Assembly (NCBI GenBank): GCA_049970095.1
Contig: JBMFNP010000014.1
Span: 1-34,721 of the forward strand
Direction of reading: 5' to 3'
Length of the DNA: 34,721 bases
DNA from: SKW197 sp049970095
Lineage (GTDB): Archaea; Thermoplasmatota; Thermoplasmata; Lutacidiplasmatales; SKW197
The notes beneath the pieces are model-generated. The model had not been told where the DNA came from, did no database searches, and was given only the letters and a program-made list of their open reading frames with translations. Positions 1-7,756 of the stretch are shown in pieces. The stretch's first letter is position 1. Every line of letters begins with the position of its first letter. The translations under genes and the position numbers were made by a program.

Positions 1-1
1 A

Positions 2-617
2 AAAACAATATATGCTCAATCCAGCGATATAAAATCCCGCACATATTTAGAGTATCGCAAAGATATGAAGAAGAAAGCAATTGCTGAGTTAGAGGTATTA
101 GAATGGCTGGAAAGTAAAGTGAAAGAATTGTATCCAAAGAAACAAGGTGTTCCCAAAGAAAAATTTGAGAGATTACTTAAACCAGATCCTACTTTAAAAA
201 ATCTCTGTCGGAAAATAGACGCTAAGATTTTCATACTTAACTTTCAACATGATTTGAATAAAATCCCACAAAATGCCAATCTCTGGCTTATTTATCTTTT
301 AAGTTATATAAACAAAGATATTCAGCTTGAAGACATCTCCAAGATTGTCTACTGTATTGATTTTCTTTATTCTAAAATAGAACTAAAACCAAATGAACTT
401 ACTCAGTTAAGTGGTAAGATTGAAGAATTGATGAGAATGATTGATAGATTCTGCAATTTTCATTGCTTTTTCCGGCACTGGATTTGCTTCACTGGCTCTT
501 CCTGCCTTTGTGTACATTATTCCGACAGTATCGCACTTCCAAGGTATCCTTTCTTACCTGCCTCTTCAAGATTTGGGTATCCAGCCTGAGGGTATAGGAA
601 GAACACCAACTCTTTAG
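2..617 (+). pseudogene. 5'-truncated, apparently frameshifted gene remnant of unknown function
   Basis: The reading frame is open from the window edge through an ATG at 65 and on to a stop at 587-589, so the true start probably lies upstream. Residues after the ATG at 65 are charged and helical (starting MKKKAIAELEVLEWLESK) to about position 445. From there this frame becomes Cys/Phe/Trp-rich and unconvincing, while the +1 frame (441 to the TAG at 615-617) reads as a good hydrophobic protein tail containing FSGTGFASLALPAF and YIIPTVSHFQG. Either one gene carries a frameshift near 440-450, or two unrelated gene remnants are joined there. The first part is AT-richer and uses more AAA/TTT/TTA codons than its neighbours, which could reflect transfer. 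I do not recognise either part. A sequencing error is also possible. Confidence 0.45.
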
Positions 618-650
618 GTTCTATGCAAAACCTCAATTTTCCGCTTCCTA

Positions 651-658
651 TTTATATC
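651..658 (+). promoter_or_regulatory. TATA box of the TPR gene
   Basis: TTTATATC centred about 24 nt before the ATG at 678. This spacing predicts transcription starting at or next to the start codon (a leaderless mRNA), which favours 678 over the ATGs at 687 and 723. Confidence 0.5.
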
Positions 659-677
659 TCTACTGTATTCTCAGAGC

Positions 678-1430
678 ATGAGCAATATGAAGGAATTGGA
701 AGAACTGGATGTTTCCGCAAGCATGAGCAAGACTATTTCTGTGCTTTGGAGTGCACTTGCAGAGGTAGAGAACGCACTTGCCAACGGACACGAAGGAGAA
801 GCAAAAGCACTTCTTGACATAGTGGTAAAGAAAGTAATGGAAACAGAGGAATATTTCTGGAGACCTGTGGATTCCGACGAAATCTACGATAAACTAAAGG
901 CAATATATCAGAAACTGGGAAATGAGACGATGGCAAACGAATGGGGAAAAAGAATCAATCTCAGGAAAGCAAGAGAAATTGAGTTTTTGGGCAGGGTGCA
1001 AAATTTCTGCGGCAACAACACACTTGCACTTGAGTACTACACGCAGGCAGCAGCTCTGGCACCAGAATTCCAGCTTGCGCAGGATGGAAAGAAGAAAGCA
1101 GAAAAAAGTGTGATGAAGGCAAAACGGGAGATGGATACACTGCTCTTAAGAACCTCAGGAAACACAGATACTCTTATGAAGATAGGCATACTACTTCTCA
1201 ACCTCAACAAGGTGGATGAAGCGATTCAGCACTTCAAAAGTGTGCTTGCGCAAGGAGAAAATCTGGAGGCGACCACCAGGCTTGGACTTGCCTATCTGAG
1301 TGCAGGCAAATATGAGGAAGCAAAGAAATGTTTTGAAAAGGTGCTTGCAGAGAAGCCCAGTTCCCTGAATGCCAAGCGTGGAAAAAATTATGCTAACTAC
1401 TTTCTCGGAATTGAGAGTGCTGTGGAGTAA
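678..1430 (+). CDS. TPR-repeat protein
   Basis: A soluble protein of 250 aa with no signal peptide or membrane segment. The C-terminal half carries clear tetratricopeptide repeats: residues about 100-135 (NTLALEYYTQAAALAPE), 160-195 (VDEAIQHFKSVLAQG) and 197-232 (GKYEEAKKCFEKVLAEKPSS) show the A/Y/A and P pattern of TPR helix pairs. The N-terminal 75 residues are helical and unassigned. TPR proteins act as protein-binding scaffolds; nothing here identifies the partner. The 3' end overlaps the 3' end of the convergent DUF998 gene by 38 bp. The start at 678 is supported by a TATA box at leaderless distance and by the absence of a good ribosome-binding site. Confidence 0.8.
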   Translation: MSNMKELEELDVSASMSKTISVLWSALAEVENALANGHEGEAKALLDIVVKKVMETEEYFWRPVDSDEIYDKLKAIYQKLGNETMANEWGKRINLRKAREIEFLGRVQNFCGNNTLALEYYTQAAALAPEFQLAQDGKKKAEKSVMKAKREMDTLLLRTSGNTDTLMKIGILLLNLNKVDEAIQHFKSVLAQGENLEATTRLGLAYLSAGKYEEAKKCFEKVLAEKPSSLNAKRGKNYANYFLGIESAVE

Positions 1431-2046
1431 CCACGGAATTTTCTGAGGAAAACCACAACAACCGAGAGAATGTCAGAACCTCAATACCGAGGGCTACTGC
1501 TGGAATAAATTCAATTACACTGTTACTACCCCATGGGCGGTCAACAAAGAGCAACACAAATGCAATCAGCGAAATTATACCCGTCACTGTGAAGATTATT
1601 CTGTTATAACCCCTAAGTGAAAATGAGAAAACAAGTAAAGAAACTGGCACCGCAAAAAAGAAAACAGAAGAGACAAGCGAATGCACAACCCCGAAGTCCT
1701 CAGAAAACAGTCCTGTGAGAAAGATAAAGATCATTCCAGTCAGGAGGATACCTACACCCGTCTTCCCTTTTCTGTTATTGAACACACCCGATATAGAAAG
1801 CCCGATGGAAAAGATTATGCCAGAAATTCCACCAACCATGAGTGAAAGGTTAAACAGAACACACACTTTGAGCCCATCAAACACATAGTTCGTGCCCATT
1901 TTCGAATTCCCAAGGTCACTCAGCCAGTTATAAAAAAAAGAGAACCATGGAGAACATGCAATTGCAATTCCAATTCCGAAAATTGTGAACAAATAACCCG
2001 CAATGACCACTACCACGGAAGCTCTAACTATCTGGATTCTTTTCAT
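1393..2046 (-). CDS. DUF998 family membrane protein
   Basis: A polytopic membrane protein of 217 aa with about six hydrophobic segments (residues about 10-30, 65-90, 95-118, 120-145, 148-168, 172-192). After the first segment it has the CSPWFSFFYNWLSDLGNS sequence, which resembles the SPWFSW-NWLSDLGN signature of DUF998 proteins common in archaea. The function of that family is not established. It follows the GH57 gene on the same strand after 34 bp and so is probably the last gene of the rpoL-GH57-DUF998 unit. The hydrophilic tail (after about residue 200) overlaps the end of the TPR gene. Confidence 0.75.
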   Translation of the reverse strand: MKRIQIVRASVVVVIAGYLFTIFGIGIAIACSPWFSFFYNWLSDLGNSKMGTNYVFDGLKVCVLFNLSLMVGGISGIIFSIGLSISGVFNNRKGKTGVGILLTGMIFIFLTGLFSEDFGVVHSLVSSVFFFAVPVSLLVFSFSLRGYNRIIFTVTGIISLIAFVLLFVDRPWGSNSVIEFIPAVALGIEVLTFSRLLWFSSENSVVTPQHSQFRESS

Positions 2047-2080
2047 AGGTTATGTCTACAAAAGAGGTGGTAATTTAATT

Positions 2081-3964
2081 TTATGGTCGGTGTTCACAGT
2101 ATCTCAAATTCTCCCATTGCCCGTGCATCTCGCCAGGAATATGCGCAGTATCTGCTTTCACATACTCTGGATCAAATCTGAGTCTGCAGAGCATTTCCTG
2201 TGGCATCGAACGGGTTGCAGTGAAGAGGGCAGCCCTTCGGACCACATCATAGGGAGTGATTTCTGGAATCATACTCTGGGTTGCAGACAACCATGCTGGC
2301 TCTGTCACCTCCCAACCCTCTGCTCCATAAAGCGCACCGAGCCCGTACCTTCCATAATTGGAACGGAAATTCAGAAATTCTACTGTGAACATATTGAAGA
2401 GTTTCTCGCGTTCATTCTCATTCTCCCGGAAAATCTTAATAAGGTCTATCACGGCCTGGGCAGCATAAACTGTACTCTGGAATGTAACCCTCGTATCAAT
2501 TATGTCCCAGAACCTGGAGCAGGAACGGTTAGCAGCCAGCACATGGTAATATGCCCTTGCAGCCCTTGCAATTCTTTCATGATTTCCTGAGAGCCCGATA
2601 GTTCTATCCGCAATTGCATCGTATGTGAGCAAAGAGCGGTCTGTACCCATTGCAAGGTAAACTGGTTTGAAATAAATGCGGTTGTAAAGCACAAGGAAGT
2701 TTTTAATCACATCAGGATTTCTCACACCGCTTTCTGCGGAAATTATCTCAAACACCTTATTGCGTACATTTCTGGTAACTATATAAAGAAACTGGTTGTA
2801 TCCCTGTTTCCATATCTGACTTATTTTTAGTCTTCCAGCCTTTCTAGATACCACCTTGCCATCCATTCTTCTGATGCCTGTCCATCTGGTATCCGATGTC
2901 TTGCCATCCGCAAGCATGTCTGCATAGTCAGACCAGCTTGAATTTTCTTTTATTTTTGCACAGAACTCCTTGCTCTCTCCCTCACCATCCCACCTTTTTA
3001 AGGCATTGGTCAATTTGTGGTGAATGTAATCAGAGATTGAAATGGTCCCAATACCTGATTTATTCAGTTCTGAGAACAGACACCGGAATTTCTCAACCTG
3101 CTTTCCGTTGGATACTAGACTTTCAAGGTCACTGGCAAGTGTAACTAGATATGGAATACCTTCTGTTTCCTTAACTTCGTCCCTCTTCATTGTAGTTTTT
3201 GAAAGCATCTCAGTAACAAACTCCTTGCAGGGAATATCTGCTTTGTTGAATGCAAAAATATCACTCAACTCTGGAATTCGTCCAAAAACAAAGATTTTTG
3301 TATCTGCAACTTCTACATAATTTAGTGAATAAAGGTAATGCTCATATTTTGGTTCAAGAAATTGCCTTTTGTCAAGTATAAAATAGAGTTTTGGCTTTTT
3401 CACACGGAGGTGCGGGTCGCTGAAGAACCTTGTGGCGAAAGCATTGGCAACAATATTTGCAGTTTCTGATGTGTAAAGAGCTTCTGGAAGCCAGACCCCA
3501 TAAATTCTCATGTCCTCCCTTTCCAAAATAAACTTATCTGAGATTGCAAATGCAATGTCCCACATAATCCTTGCCACTACTTCCTGCTCTATTCTGTGCA
3601 TCAGGGAGAGTGGAGGATGAAAGGGGGGTGTGGCAACAAACTCCACGCTTTTGTCAAAAATTGAGAGCAAATCTAGAAGTGAAGAAATCCCAAATTTGTT
3701 TGCATACATCTGAAGAGTAAAGGGTTCAATATCTATTGAAACCATTTTTTCCTTTCCATTTCTTAGGGCATTAGGAAATAATCTGTAACCATTTAGCACA
3801 GCATCTGTCCAGTTTCTTCCATAAACCGTGGTGCCTGCAACATCAAGGTTGAGCGGAGAATGTCTTTCAGTAAACTTCACAGGCTCAAATGGTGAATTTT
3901 CCTCTATTTGAATAACATCCCCTGGTTGGTATCCATGCAGATGATAGGAGAAGTGCAGATACAT
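2081..3964 (-). CDS. Glycoside hydrolase family 57-like protein
   Basis: The protein of 627 aa begins with the GH57 motif HFSYHLHGYQPG (residues 4-15). A second motif, TPPFHPPLSL (112-121), matches the family HP motif. The nucleophile motif appears as YGVWLPEA with Glu161, and the region TLASDLESL (Asp279) fits the acid/base motif. GH57 enzymes are retaining alpha-glucan hydrolases or branching enzymes with a (beta/alpha)7 barrel at the N-terminus; the helical C-terminal part (about 380-600) fits as well. Without a signal peptide it should be cytoplasmic, acting on stored alpha-glucan or on sugar donors. Its start lies 10 bp after the end of rpoL, so the two are probably co-transcribed. The exact substrate cannot be read from sequence. 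Confidence 0.85.
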   Translation of the reverse strand: MYLHFSYHLHGYQPGDVIQIEENSPFEPVKFTERHSPLNLDVAGTTVYGRNWTDAVLNGYRLFPNALRNGKEKMVSIDIEPFTLQMYANKFGISSLLDLLSIFDKSVEFVATPPFHPPLSLMHRIEQEVVARIMWDIAFAISDKFILEREDMRIYGVWLPEALYTSETANIVANAFATRFFSDPHLRVKKPKLYFILDKRQFLEPKYEHYLYSLNYVEVADTKIFVFGRIPELSDIFAFNKADIPCKEFVTEMLSKTTMKRDEVKETEGIPYLVTLASDLESLVSNGKQVEKFRCLFSELNKSGIGTISISDYIHHKLTNALKRWDGEGESKEFCAKIKENSSWSDYADMLADGKTSDTRWTGIRRMDGKVVSRKAGRLKISQIWKQGYNQFLYIVTRNVRNKVFEIISAESGVRNPDVIKNFLVLYNRIYFKPVYLAMGTDRSLLTYDAIADRTIGLSGNHERIARAARAYYHVLAANRSCSRFWDIIDTRVTFQSTVYAAQAVIDLIKIFRENENEREKLFNMFTVEFLNFRSNYGRYGLGALYGAEGWEVTEPAWLSATQSMIPEITPYDVVRRAALFTATRSMPQEMLCRLRFDPEYVKADTAHIPGEMHGQWENLRYCEHRP

Positions 3965-3974
3965 TCAAATGCCC

Positions 3975-4262
3975 TTAGATTTTTGCGGCGAGAATAGAGG
4001 AGTGCAGGTCTCCAAACCTTGTCTCCAGATTTTTTGCAGCTTTCTTTATTATTGTCTGGGGTTTTTCCCGTGTGTCTTTCACCTTCACATATATTTCATA
4101 GTTTGTGAGGTATGGATGGGCCCTTATCGCTCTTGCCTCCTCCACATTTGGGTCATTCAAGATTTCTTCTACAAGAGGCATCACTATAGTTTCATCTGCA
4201 CCAAGAATTTCAAACTTTATGCTCTGCTTTTCTTTTGAAATGAGATTTATTTTCATCTCCAT
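3975..4262 (-). CDS. rpoL: DNA-directed RNA polymerase subunit L (Rpb11-like)
   Basis: A small protein of 95 aa matching archaeal RpoL, the Rpb11/AC19 homologue that pairs with subunit D in the assembly platform of RNA polymerase. Diagnostic parts are LGADETIVMPLVEEIL, followed by VEEARAIRAHPYLTNYEIYV and a C-terminal helix (TIIKKAAKNLETRFGDL). The upstream ATG at 4289 lies between the TATA box (4295-4302) and the predicted transcription start near 4271, so it cannot be the start. The ATG at 4262 (MEMKINL) is preferred; 4256 is the alternative. It leads the GH57 and DUF998 genes. Confidence 0.93.
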   Translation of the reverse strand: MEMKINLISKEKQSIKFEILGADETIVMPLVEEILNDPNVEEARAIRAHPYLTNYEIYVKVKDTREKPQTIIKKAAKNLETRFGDLHSSILAAKI

Positions 4263-4294
4263 AAATACACCAATAGAAGTTAATATCATGGGGG

Positions 4295-4302
4295 TTTTAA
4301 AA
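4295..4302 (-). promoter_or_regulatory. TATA box of rpoL
   Basis: TTTTAAAA, centred about 36 nt before the ATG at 4262. It predicts a transcription start near 4271, so the leader would be about 9 nt. Confidence 0.5.
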
Positions 4303-4328
4303 CTTTCTGATAGGCGAGGAGGATAAGT

Positions 4329-4385
4329 TTTGGTTGAAATCTCGGTTTCCTAGTTGAGAATATTAGATAAATCTCATCAACCAAA
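4329..4385. promoter_or_regulatory. Nested inverted repeat between the divergent rpoL and Alg7-like promoters
   Basis: Perfect 9-bp arms TTTGGTTGA (4329-4337) and TCAACCAAA (4377-4385) enclose a second pair TGAGA (4355-4359) and TCTCA (4372-4376). The element sits upstream of both TATA boxes. It could be an operator or a structured transcript; no function is shown. Confidence 0.35.
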
Positions 4386-4412
4386 GTTAAGGCTCCCTCT
4401 GTACTCAACATA

Positions 4413-4420
4413 TTTAAATA
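4413..4420 (+). promoter_or_regulatory. TATA box of the Alg7-like gene
   Basis: TTTAAATA centred 30 nt before the ATG at 4447, predicting a transcription start near 4443. It places the upstream ATG at 4354 outside the transcript. Confidence 0.55.
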
Positions 4421-4446
4421 CTCCCACTTCTACTGGGGTGCTGGTT

Positions 4447-5421
4447 ATGGATGAAAGATTGCTCTTTCTGCTGCCATTGATTTCCTTCCTGATTACTCTG
4501 GTATTGATGCCTTTCATAATAAGGAAGTTAAAGGGAGCAGGTTTCACTGGTATTGATGTTTATAAGTTAGAGAAGCCGAAAATTGCGGAAATGGGTGGCA
4601 TCGGGATTTTTGCAGGTGTGATTGTTTCATTATCCATAGTAAGCGTGTTCAATTCCATATTTGAAATTGCAATGCTGGTGCCCCTCTTCGTGATTTTTGC
4701 ATTCTTTGGGTTTGGGCTTTTTGATGATATGTTTAGCATAAGTGGTAAGAGATTCTCCTTCTTGCGAAAGATGCTGATGGTAGTGCTTCCCTATCCCCTT
4801 GCACTGCCTGTGATATTGCTTTCCCCATCTTCTGTAAATGTGCCTCTGGATGGAAGTTTTGAACTCGGTGTGCTTTTGATTGTTGTGGCACCGCTTTATG
4901 TTGTGGTGTGTGGCAACCTGGTAAATATTTTCTCAAATTTCAATGGTCAGAGTGCTGGTAATGTGATAATCTGTTTTATTTTCATACTTGTGAAGCTTCT
5001 CCTGCTTGAGCATTTTGAAAGCTTGCCATTGCTCCTTTTGCTCATGGGTGCGGTTTTAGGTTTTCTTGTGTTTAACTGGTATCCTGCAAAGGTTTTTCCA
5101 GGAAATTGCGGTGACTACATGATGGGTGCAATGGTGGGTGTGTTTATTGTTATAAATGGCTTGTATGCATTTGGCATAATATTGCTTGCACCAATGATCC
5201 TGCATTTCCTTCTTGCAATGTACTGGGTCAACTTCAAAAGATCAAAATACGAACACAAAAAGTTTGGAGATGTAAGAAAGGATGGAACAATTTCTGCTCC
5301 TCACCCATATTATCTCTCCTGGTTTTTCCCGTATTATTTCAAGCTTAGAGAAGAACAGATTACCCTAATTACAATGATTCTGAGTGCAGTATGTGGAATT
5401 ATAGCAGTGATGTTAGCATAA
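4447..5421 (+). CDS. Alg7/MraY-like polyprenyl-phosphate phosphoglycosyltransferase (GT4 family)
   Basis: An integral membrane protein of 324 aa with about ten hydrophobic segments. It resembles the archaeal UDP-GlcNAc:dolichyl-phosphate GlcNAc-1-phosphate transferases that start N-glycan assembly by moving a sugar phosphate to the lipid carrier. Visible motifs are KLEKPKIAEMGG (cytoplasmic loop), FGLFDDMFSISGKR (the DD motif), NIFSNFNGQSAGN and the loop APHPYYLSW. The usual FPGD/FVGD motif reads VFPGNCGDYMMG, with Asn in place of the conserved Asp and an Asp three residues later. The start at 4447 is chosen from the TATA box position; a GTG at 4438 is possible. The gene ends 2 bp from the convergent rmlC, and the neighbouring rhamnose genes suggest a shared role in glycan assembly. 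Confidence 0.8.
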   Translation: MDERLLFLLPLISFLITLVLMPFIIRKLKGAGFTGIDVYKLEKPKIAEMGGIGIFAGVIVSLSIVSVFNSIFEIAMLVPLFVIFAFFGFGLFDDMFSISGKRFSFLRKMLMVVLPYPLALPVILLSPSSVNVPLDGSFELGVLLIVVAPLYVVVCGNLVNIFSNFNGQSAGNVIICFIFILVKLLLLEHFESLPLLLLLMGAVLGFLVFNWYPAKVFPGNCGDYMMGAMVGVFIVINGLYAFGIILLAPMILHFLLAMYWVNFKRSKYEHKKFGDVRKDGTISAPHPYYLSWFFPYYFKLREEQITLITMILSAVCGIIAVMLA

Positions 5422-5423
5422 CC

Positions 5424-5921
5424 CTATTTGTTCGCAGAAGCATACCAGTCCCAGATCTTTCCACAGCGCTCATCTTTCTTTCCGTTAATCAAATCAGGGA
5501 TAACACGGTTATCATTCCATGCCATCCTTTCTTCATCAGGGTTTTTGTAGTCATATAACCTTGATACGAAATATATCAGTATGACTGGCTTAACACCAAT
5601 TGCCTTGAAACCATGCCAGTATTTCCCAGGAATTCGCACAATCCTTGGTTGCATCTCTGTAAGCACAAACTCGCACAATTCCCTGGTTAAATCATCATAA
5701 CAGCAGAGCTTTAGAGTGCCATCTACTACATAGAAGTAATCAACCTGACCACGAAGATGCCGGTGCCACGCCCGCACAATTCCAGGGTAGGTAATACTCA
5801 TGTTTACCTGCACAATTTCATCACTGAATATTTCATTCCAGTCCTTCCGAAATACCTCATTGAAAAATCCCCGCTCATCCACAAACCTTTTCAAATCCTT
5901 TACCACAACCCCTTCAAGCAT
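5424..5921 (-). CDS. rmlC: dTDP-4-dehydrorhamnose 3,5-epimerase family protein
   Basis: A cupin of 165 aa, slightly shorter than the usual 180 or so. Family features are FVDERGFFNEVFR near the N-terminus, the His-containing strand RAWHRHLRGQVDYFYVVDG, and IPGKYWHGFKAIG, which matches the canonical IP-HGF segment. It should epimerise C3 and C5 of dTDP-4-keto-6-deoxyglucose in dTDP-L-rhamnose synthesis. The WHRH motif differs from the classical GLHYQ form, so a related sugar epimerase or isomerase activity cannot be excluded. It is the last gene of the operon, and its start overlaps rmlD by 8 bp. Confidence 0.8.
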   Translation of the reverse strand: MLEGVVVKDLKRFVDERGFFNEVFRKDWNEIFSDEIVQVNMSITYPGIVRAWHRHLRGQVDYFYVVDGTLKLCCYDDLTRELCEFVLTEMQPRIVRIPGKYWHGFKAIGVKPVILIYFVSRLYDYKNPDEERMAWNDNRVIPDLINGKKDERCGKIWDWYASANK

Positions 5922-6783
5922 CTAACCACCCCATCTCTCTAAGCCATTCCTCAAATGTTGCTGGCTTCTGCTTCAAATATTCCAGTGCCTTGCTTACATC
6001 AAGCGATGAGTTTGCTGGCCTTTTTGCTTTCCAGTTCATCTGCTCCATTTTTGCAGCTATCACCTCACCTGGAAGCCCGAAAAACTCTTTTACCTTGCAT
6101 GCCATCTCATACCTGCTTATCCCCTTTCTGGATGCAATGTGCCACACACCTGTGAGCCTGCGCTCAACAATTTCCAGGATTGCTTTGGCAAGATATACAT
6201 TGTATGTAGGAGAAACCACATTATCTACAAGGGCATTCACACTTTTCCCCTTTCTGAGATTTTCATAGAGCCAGAGAACAAAATTCTTTTTTCCGCTTGC
6301 TTCCTCTCTGCCAAATATAACAGATGTGCGCACAATTGCGTAGCTTATGCCAGACGAAAAAATGAGATTTTCTGCAAGCGATTTTGATTTTCCATAGATA
6401 TTGACGGGGTATTTTTCATCACTCTCTTTGTAGTTTCCCTGTGCACCCTCAAATACATAGTCAGTTGAAATAACCACCAGGAAAGCATCTTTCTGATTTG
6501 AATATTCAATAAATGGTATGAGGGAATGTGTGTTGATTGCATAGGCAAGTTCTGGGTTTACTTCACATCCATCCACATCAGTCATTCCACTGCAGAACAC
6601 AATATTTTTTGGATTTATGTGTTCCAGGAGCTTTCTTGATGCGGTATGATTTCTAACATCAAGGTGAAATGCATTTGGAGCCTGTGGCTGTGTGTGAAAG
6701 TAAGTATAAACTGGATTTGCAAGTCGCACGATTTCCCTGCCCAGTAATCCTGTACCTCCGACAACAAGTATATCAGTGTTCAA
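5914..6783 (-). CDS. rmlD: dTDP-4-dehydrorhamnose reductase
   Basis: A short-chain dehydrogenase/reductase of 289 aa. It has the N-terminal Rossmann motif VVGGTGLLGREI (residues about 7-18), the RmlD-type STDYVFEGAQGNYKESD segment, and the catalytic YGKSK (Tyr-x3-Lys) followed by SLAEN. It should reduce dTDP-4-keto-L-rhamnose to dTDP-L-rhamnose with NAD(P)H in the cytoplasm, the last step of the pathway. It overlaps rmlB upstream by 11 bp and rmlC downstream by 8 bp, which suggests translational coupling. Confidence 0.9.
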   Translation of the reverse strand: MNTDILVVGGTGLLGREIVRLANPVYTYFHTQPQAPNAFHLDVRNHTASRKLLEHINPKNIVFCSGMTDVDGCEVNPELAYAINTHSLIPFIEYSNQKDAFLVVISTDYVFEGAQGNYKESDEKYPVNIYGKSKSLAENLIFSSGISYAIVRTSVIFGREEASGKKNFVLWLYENLRKGKSVNALVDNVVSPTYNVYLAKAILEIVERRLTGVWHIASRKGISRYEMACKVKEFFGLPGEVIAAKMEQMNWKAKRPANSSLDVSKALEYLKQKPATFEEWLREMGWLDA

Positions 6784-7756
6784 AGCCTACACCTAACACT
6801 TTTTCATTCACAAGGGGTTTCCACCACCACTCATTCTCCATATACCATTTTACCGTATATTCCAGCCCCTTCTTGAATGGAACATTTGGGCGCCACCCGA
6901 GTTCACTGAGATTTTTACCACTTAAACTGTATCTCAAGTCATGTCCTGGCCTATCCTGTACATGATTGATTTTGAGTGTTTTGCCCATAATTTTCCCGAT
7001 TTGTTCCACAATTTTAATGTTCTCAATTTCTTCAGTGCCAGGGATGTTGTATATTGTGCCCTTCTTTCCCTTCAGAAGCACTGTATGGATTGCATCCGCA
7101 TTATCCTGCACATACACCCAGCTGCGCACCTGTTTTCCACTTCCATAAACAATGATATCAAGGTTGTTCAGCGCCCTGATTACAGTTTTCGGAATGAACT
7201 TTTCTGGAAACTGGTATGGACCATAGTTGTTTGCAGAGCGTGTAATTGAAATGTTAAGCCCGTAGGTGCGCACATAGGCAAGCACAAACATATCCTGGCT
7301 GGCTTTTGTCGCAGAATAGGGGTTTGAGGGTTTAAGTGTGGATTCCTCGGTGAATGATCCCTCCAGAATCTCTCCATAGACCTCATCTGTTGAAATATGT
7401 ACCATCCTTACCTCTCTTTTCTGCTTTCGCATCCATTCCAGAATCCTGAACACACTTTCAAGATTGTTCCTGTAAAATTCTTCAGGGTTTTTTATGCTTC
7501 TATCCACATGGGTTTCGGAGGCAAAGTTAACGATGCAATCAATGTCAAGGTTATCTGGCAGGTAATCTTTTGCAAGGTCAATTTTCAGAAATTCATGGTT
7601 GAGTTTGAGCCCCTTTAAATTATCTATGTTGGAACCGATACCTAATTTGTCTGCGTTGATTACCTTTCCATCAAAATCTCTGTTTTCCAGAAACCTGATG
7701 TAGTTTGAACCGATAAATCCATAACCGCCAGTAACTAATATGTTCATTTCATTCAC
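6773..7756 (-). CDS. rmlB: dTDP-glucose 4,6-dehydratase
   Basis: An extended SDR enzyme of 327 aa. It carries the NAD-binding motif GGYGFIGSNYIRF at the N-terminus, NFASETHVDRSIKNP, the catalytic STDEVYGE with the Asp-Glu pair typical of 4,6-dehydratases, YSATKAS (Tyr-x3-Lys), and RSANNYGPYQFPEKFIP. It converts dTDP-glucose to dTDP-4-keto-6-deoxyglucose. It overlaps rmlA by 8 bp and rmlD by 11 bp, so the four genes almost certainly form one transcript. Confidence 0.94.
   Translation of the reverse strand: MNEMNILVTGGYGFIGSNYIRFLENRDFDGKVINADKLGIGSNIDNLKGLKLNHEFLKIDLAKDYLPDNLDIDCIVNFASETHVDRSIKNPEEFYRNNLESVFRILEWMRKQKREVRMVHISTDEVYGEILEGSFTEESTLKPSNPYSATKASQDMFVLAYVRTYGLNISITRSANNYGPYQFPEKFIPKTVIRALNNLDIIVYGSGKQVRSWVYVQDNADAIHTVLLKGKKGTIYNIPGTEEIENIKIVEQIGKIMGKTLKINHVQDRPGHDLRYSLSGKNLSELGWRPNVPFKKGLEYTVKWYMENEWWWKPLVNEKVLGVGFEH

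Noticed and set aside
4263..4289. Longer rpoL start at 4289
   Set aside because: This ATG lies between the TATA box and the predicted transcription start, and the extra residues are not part of the RpoL family.
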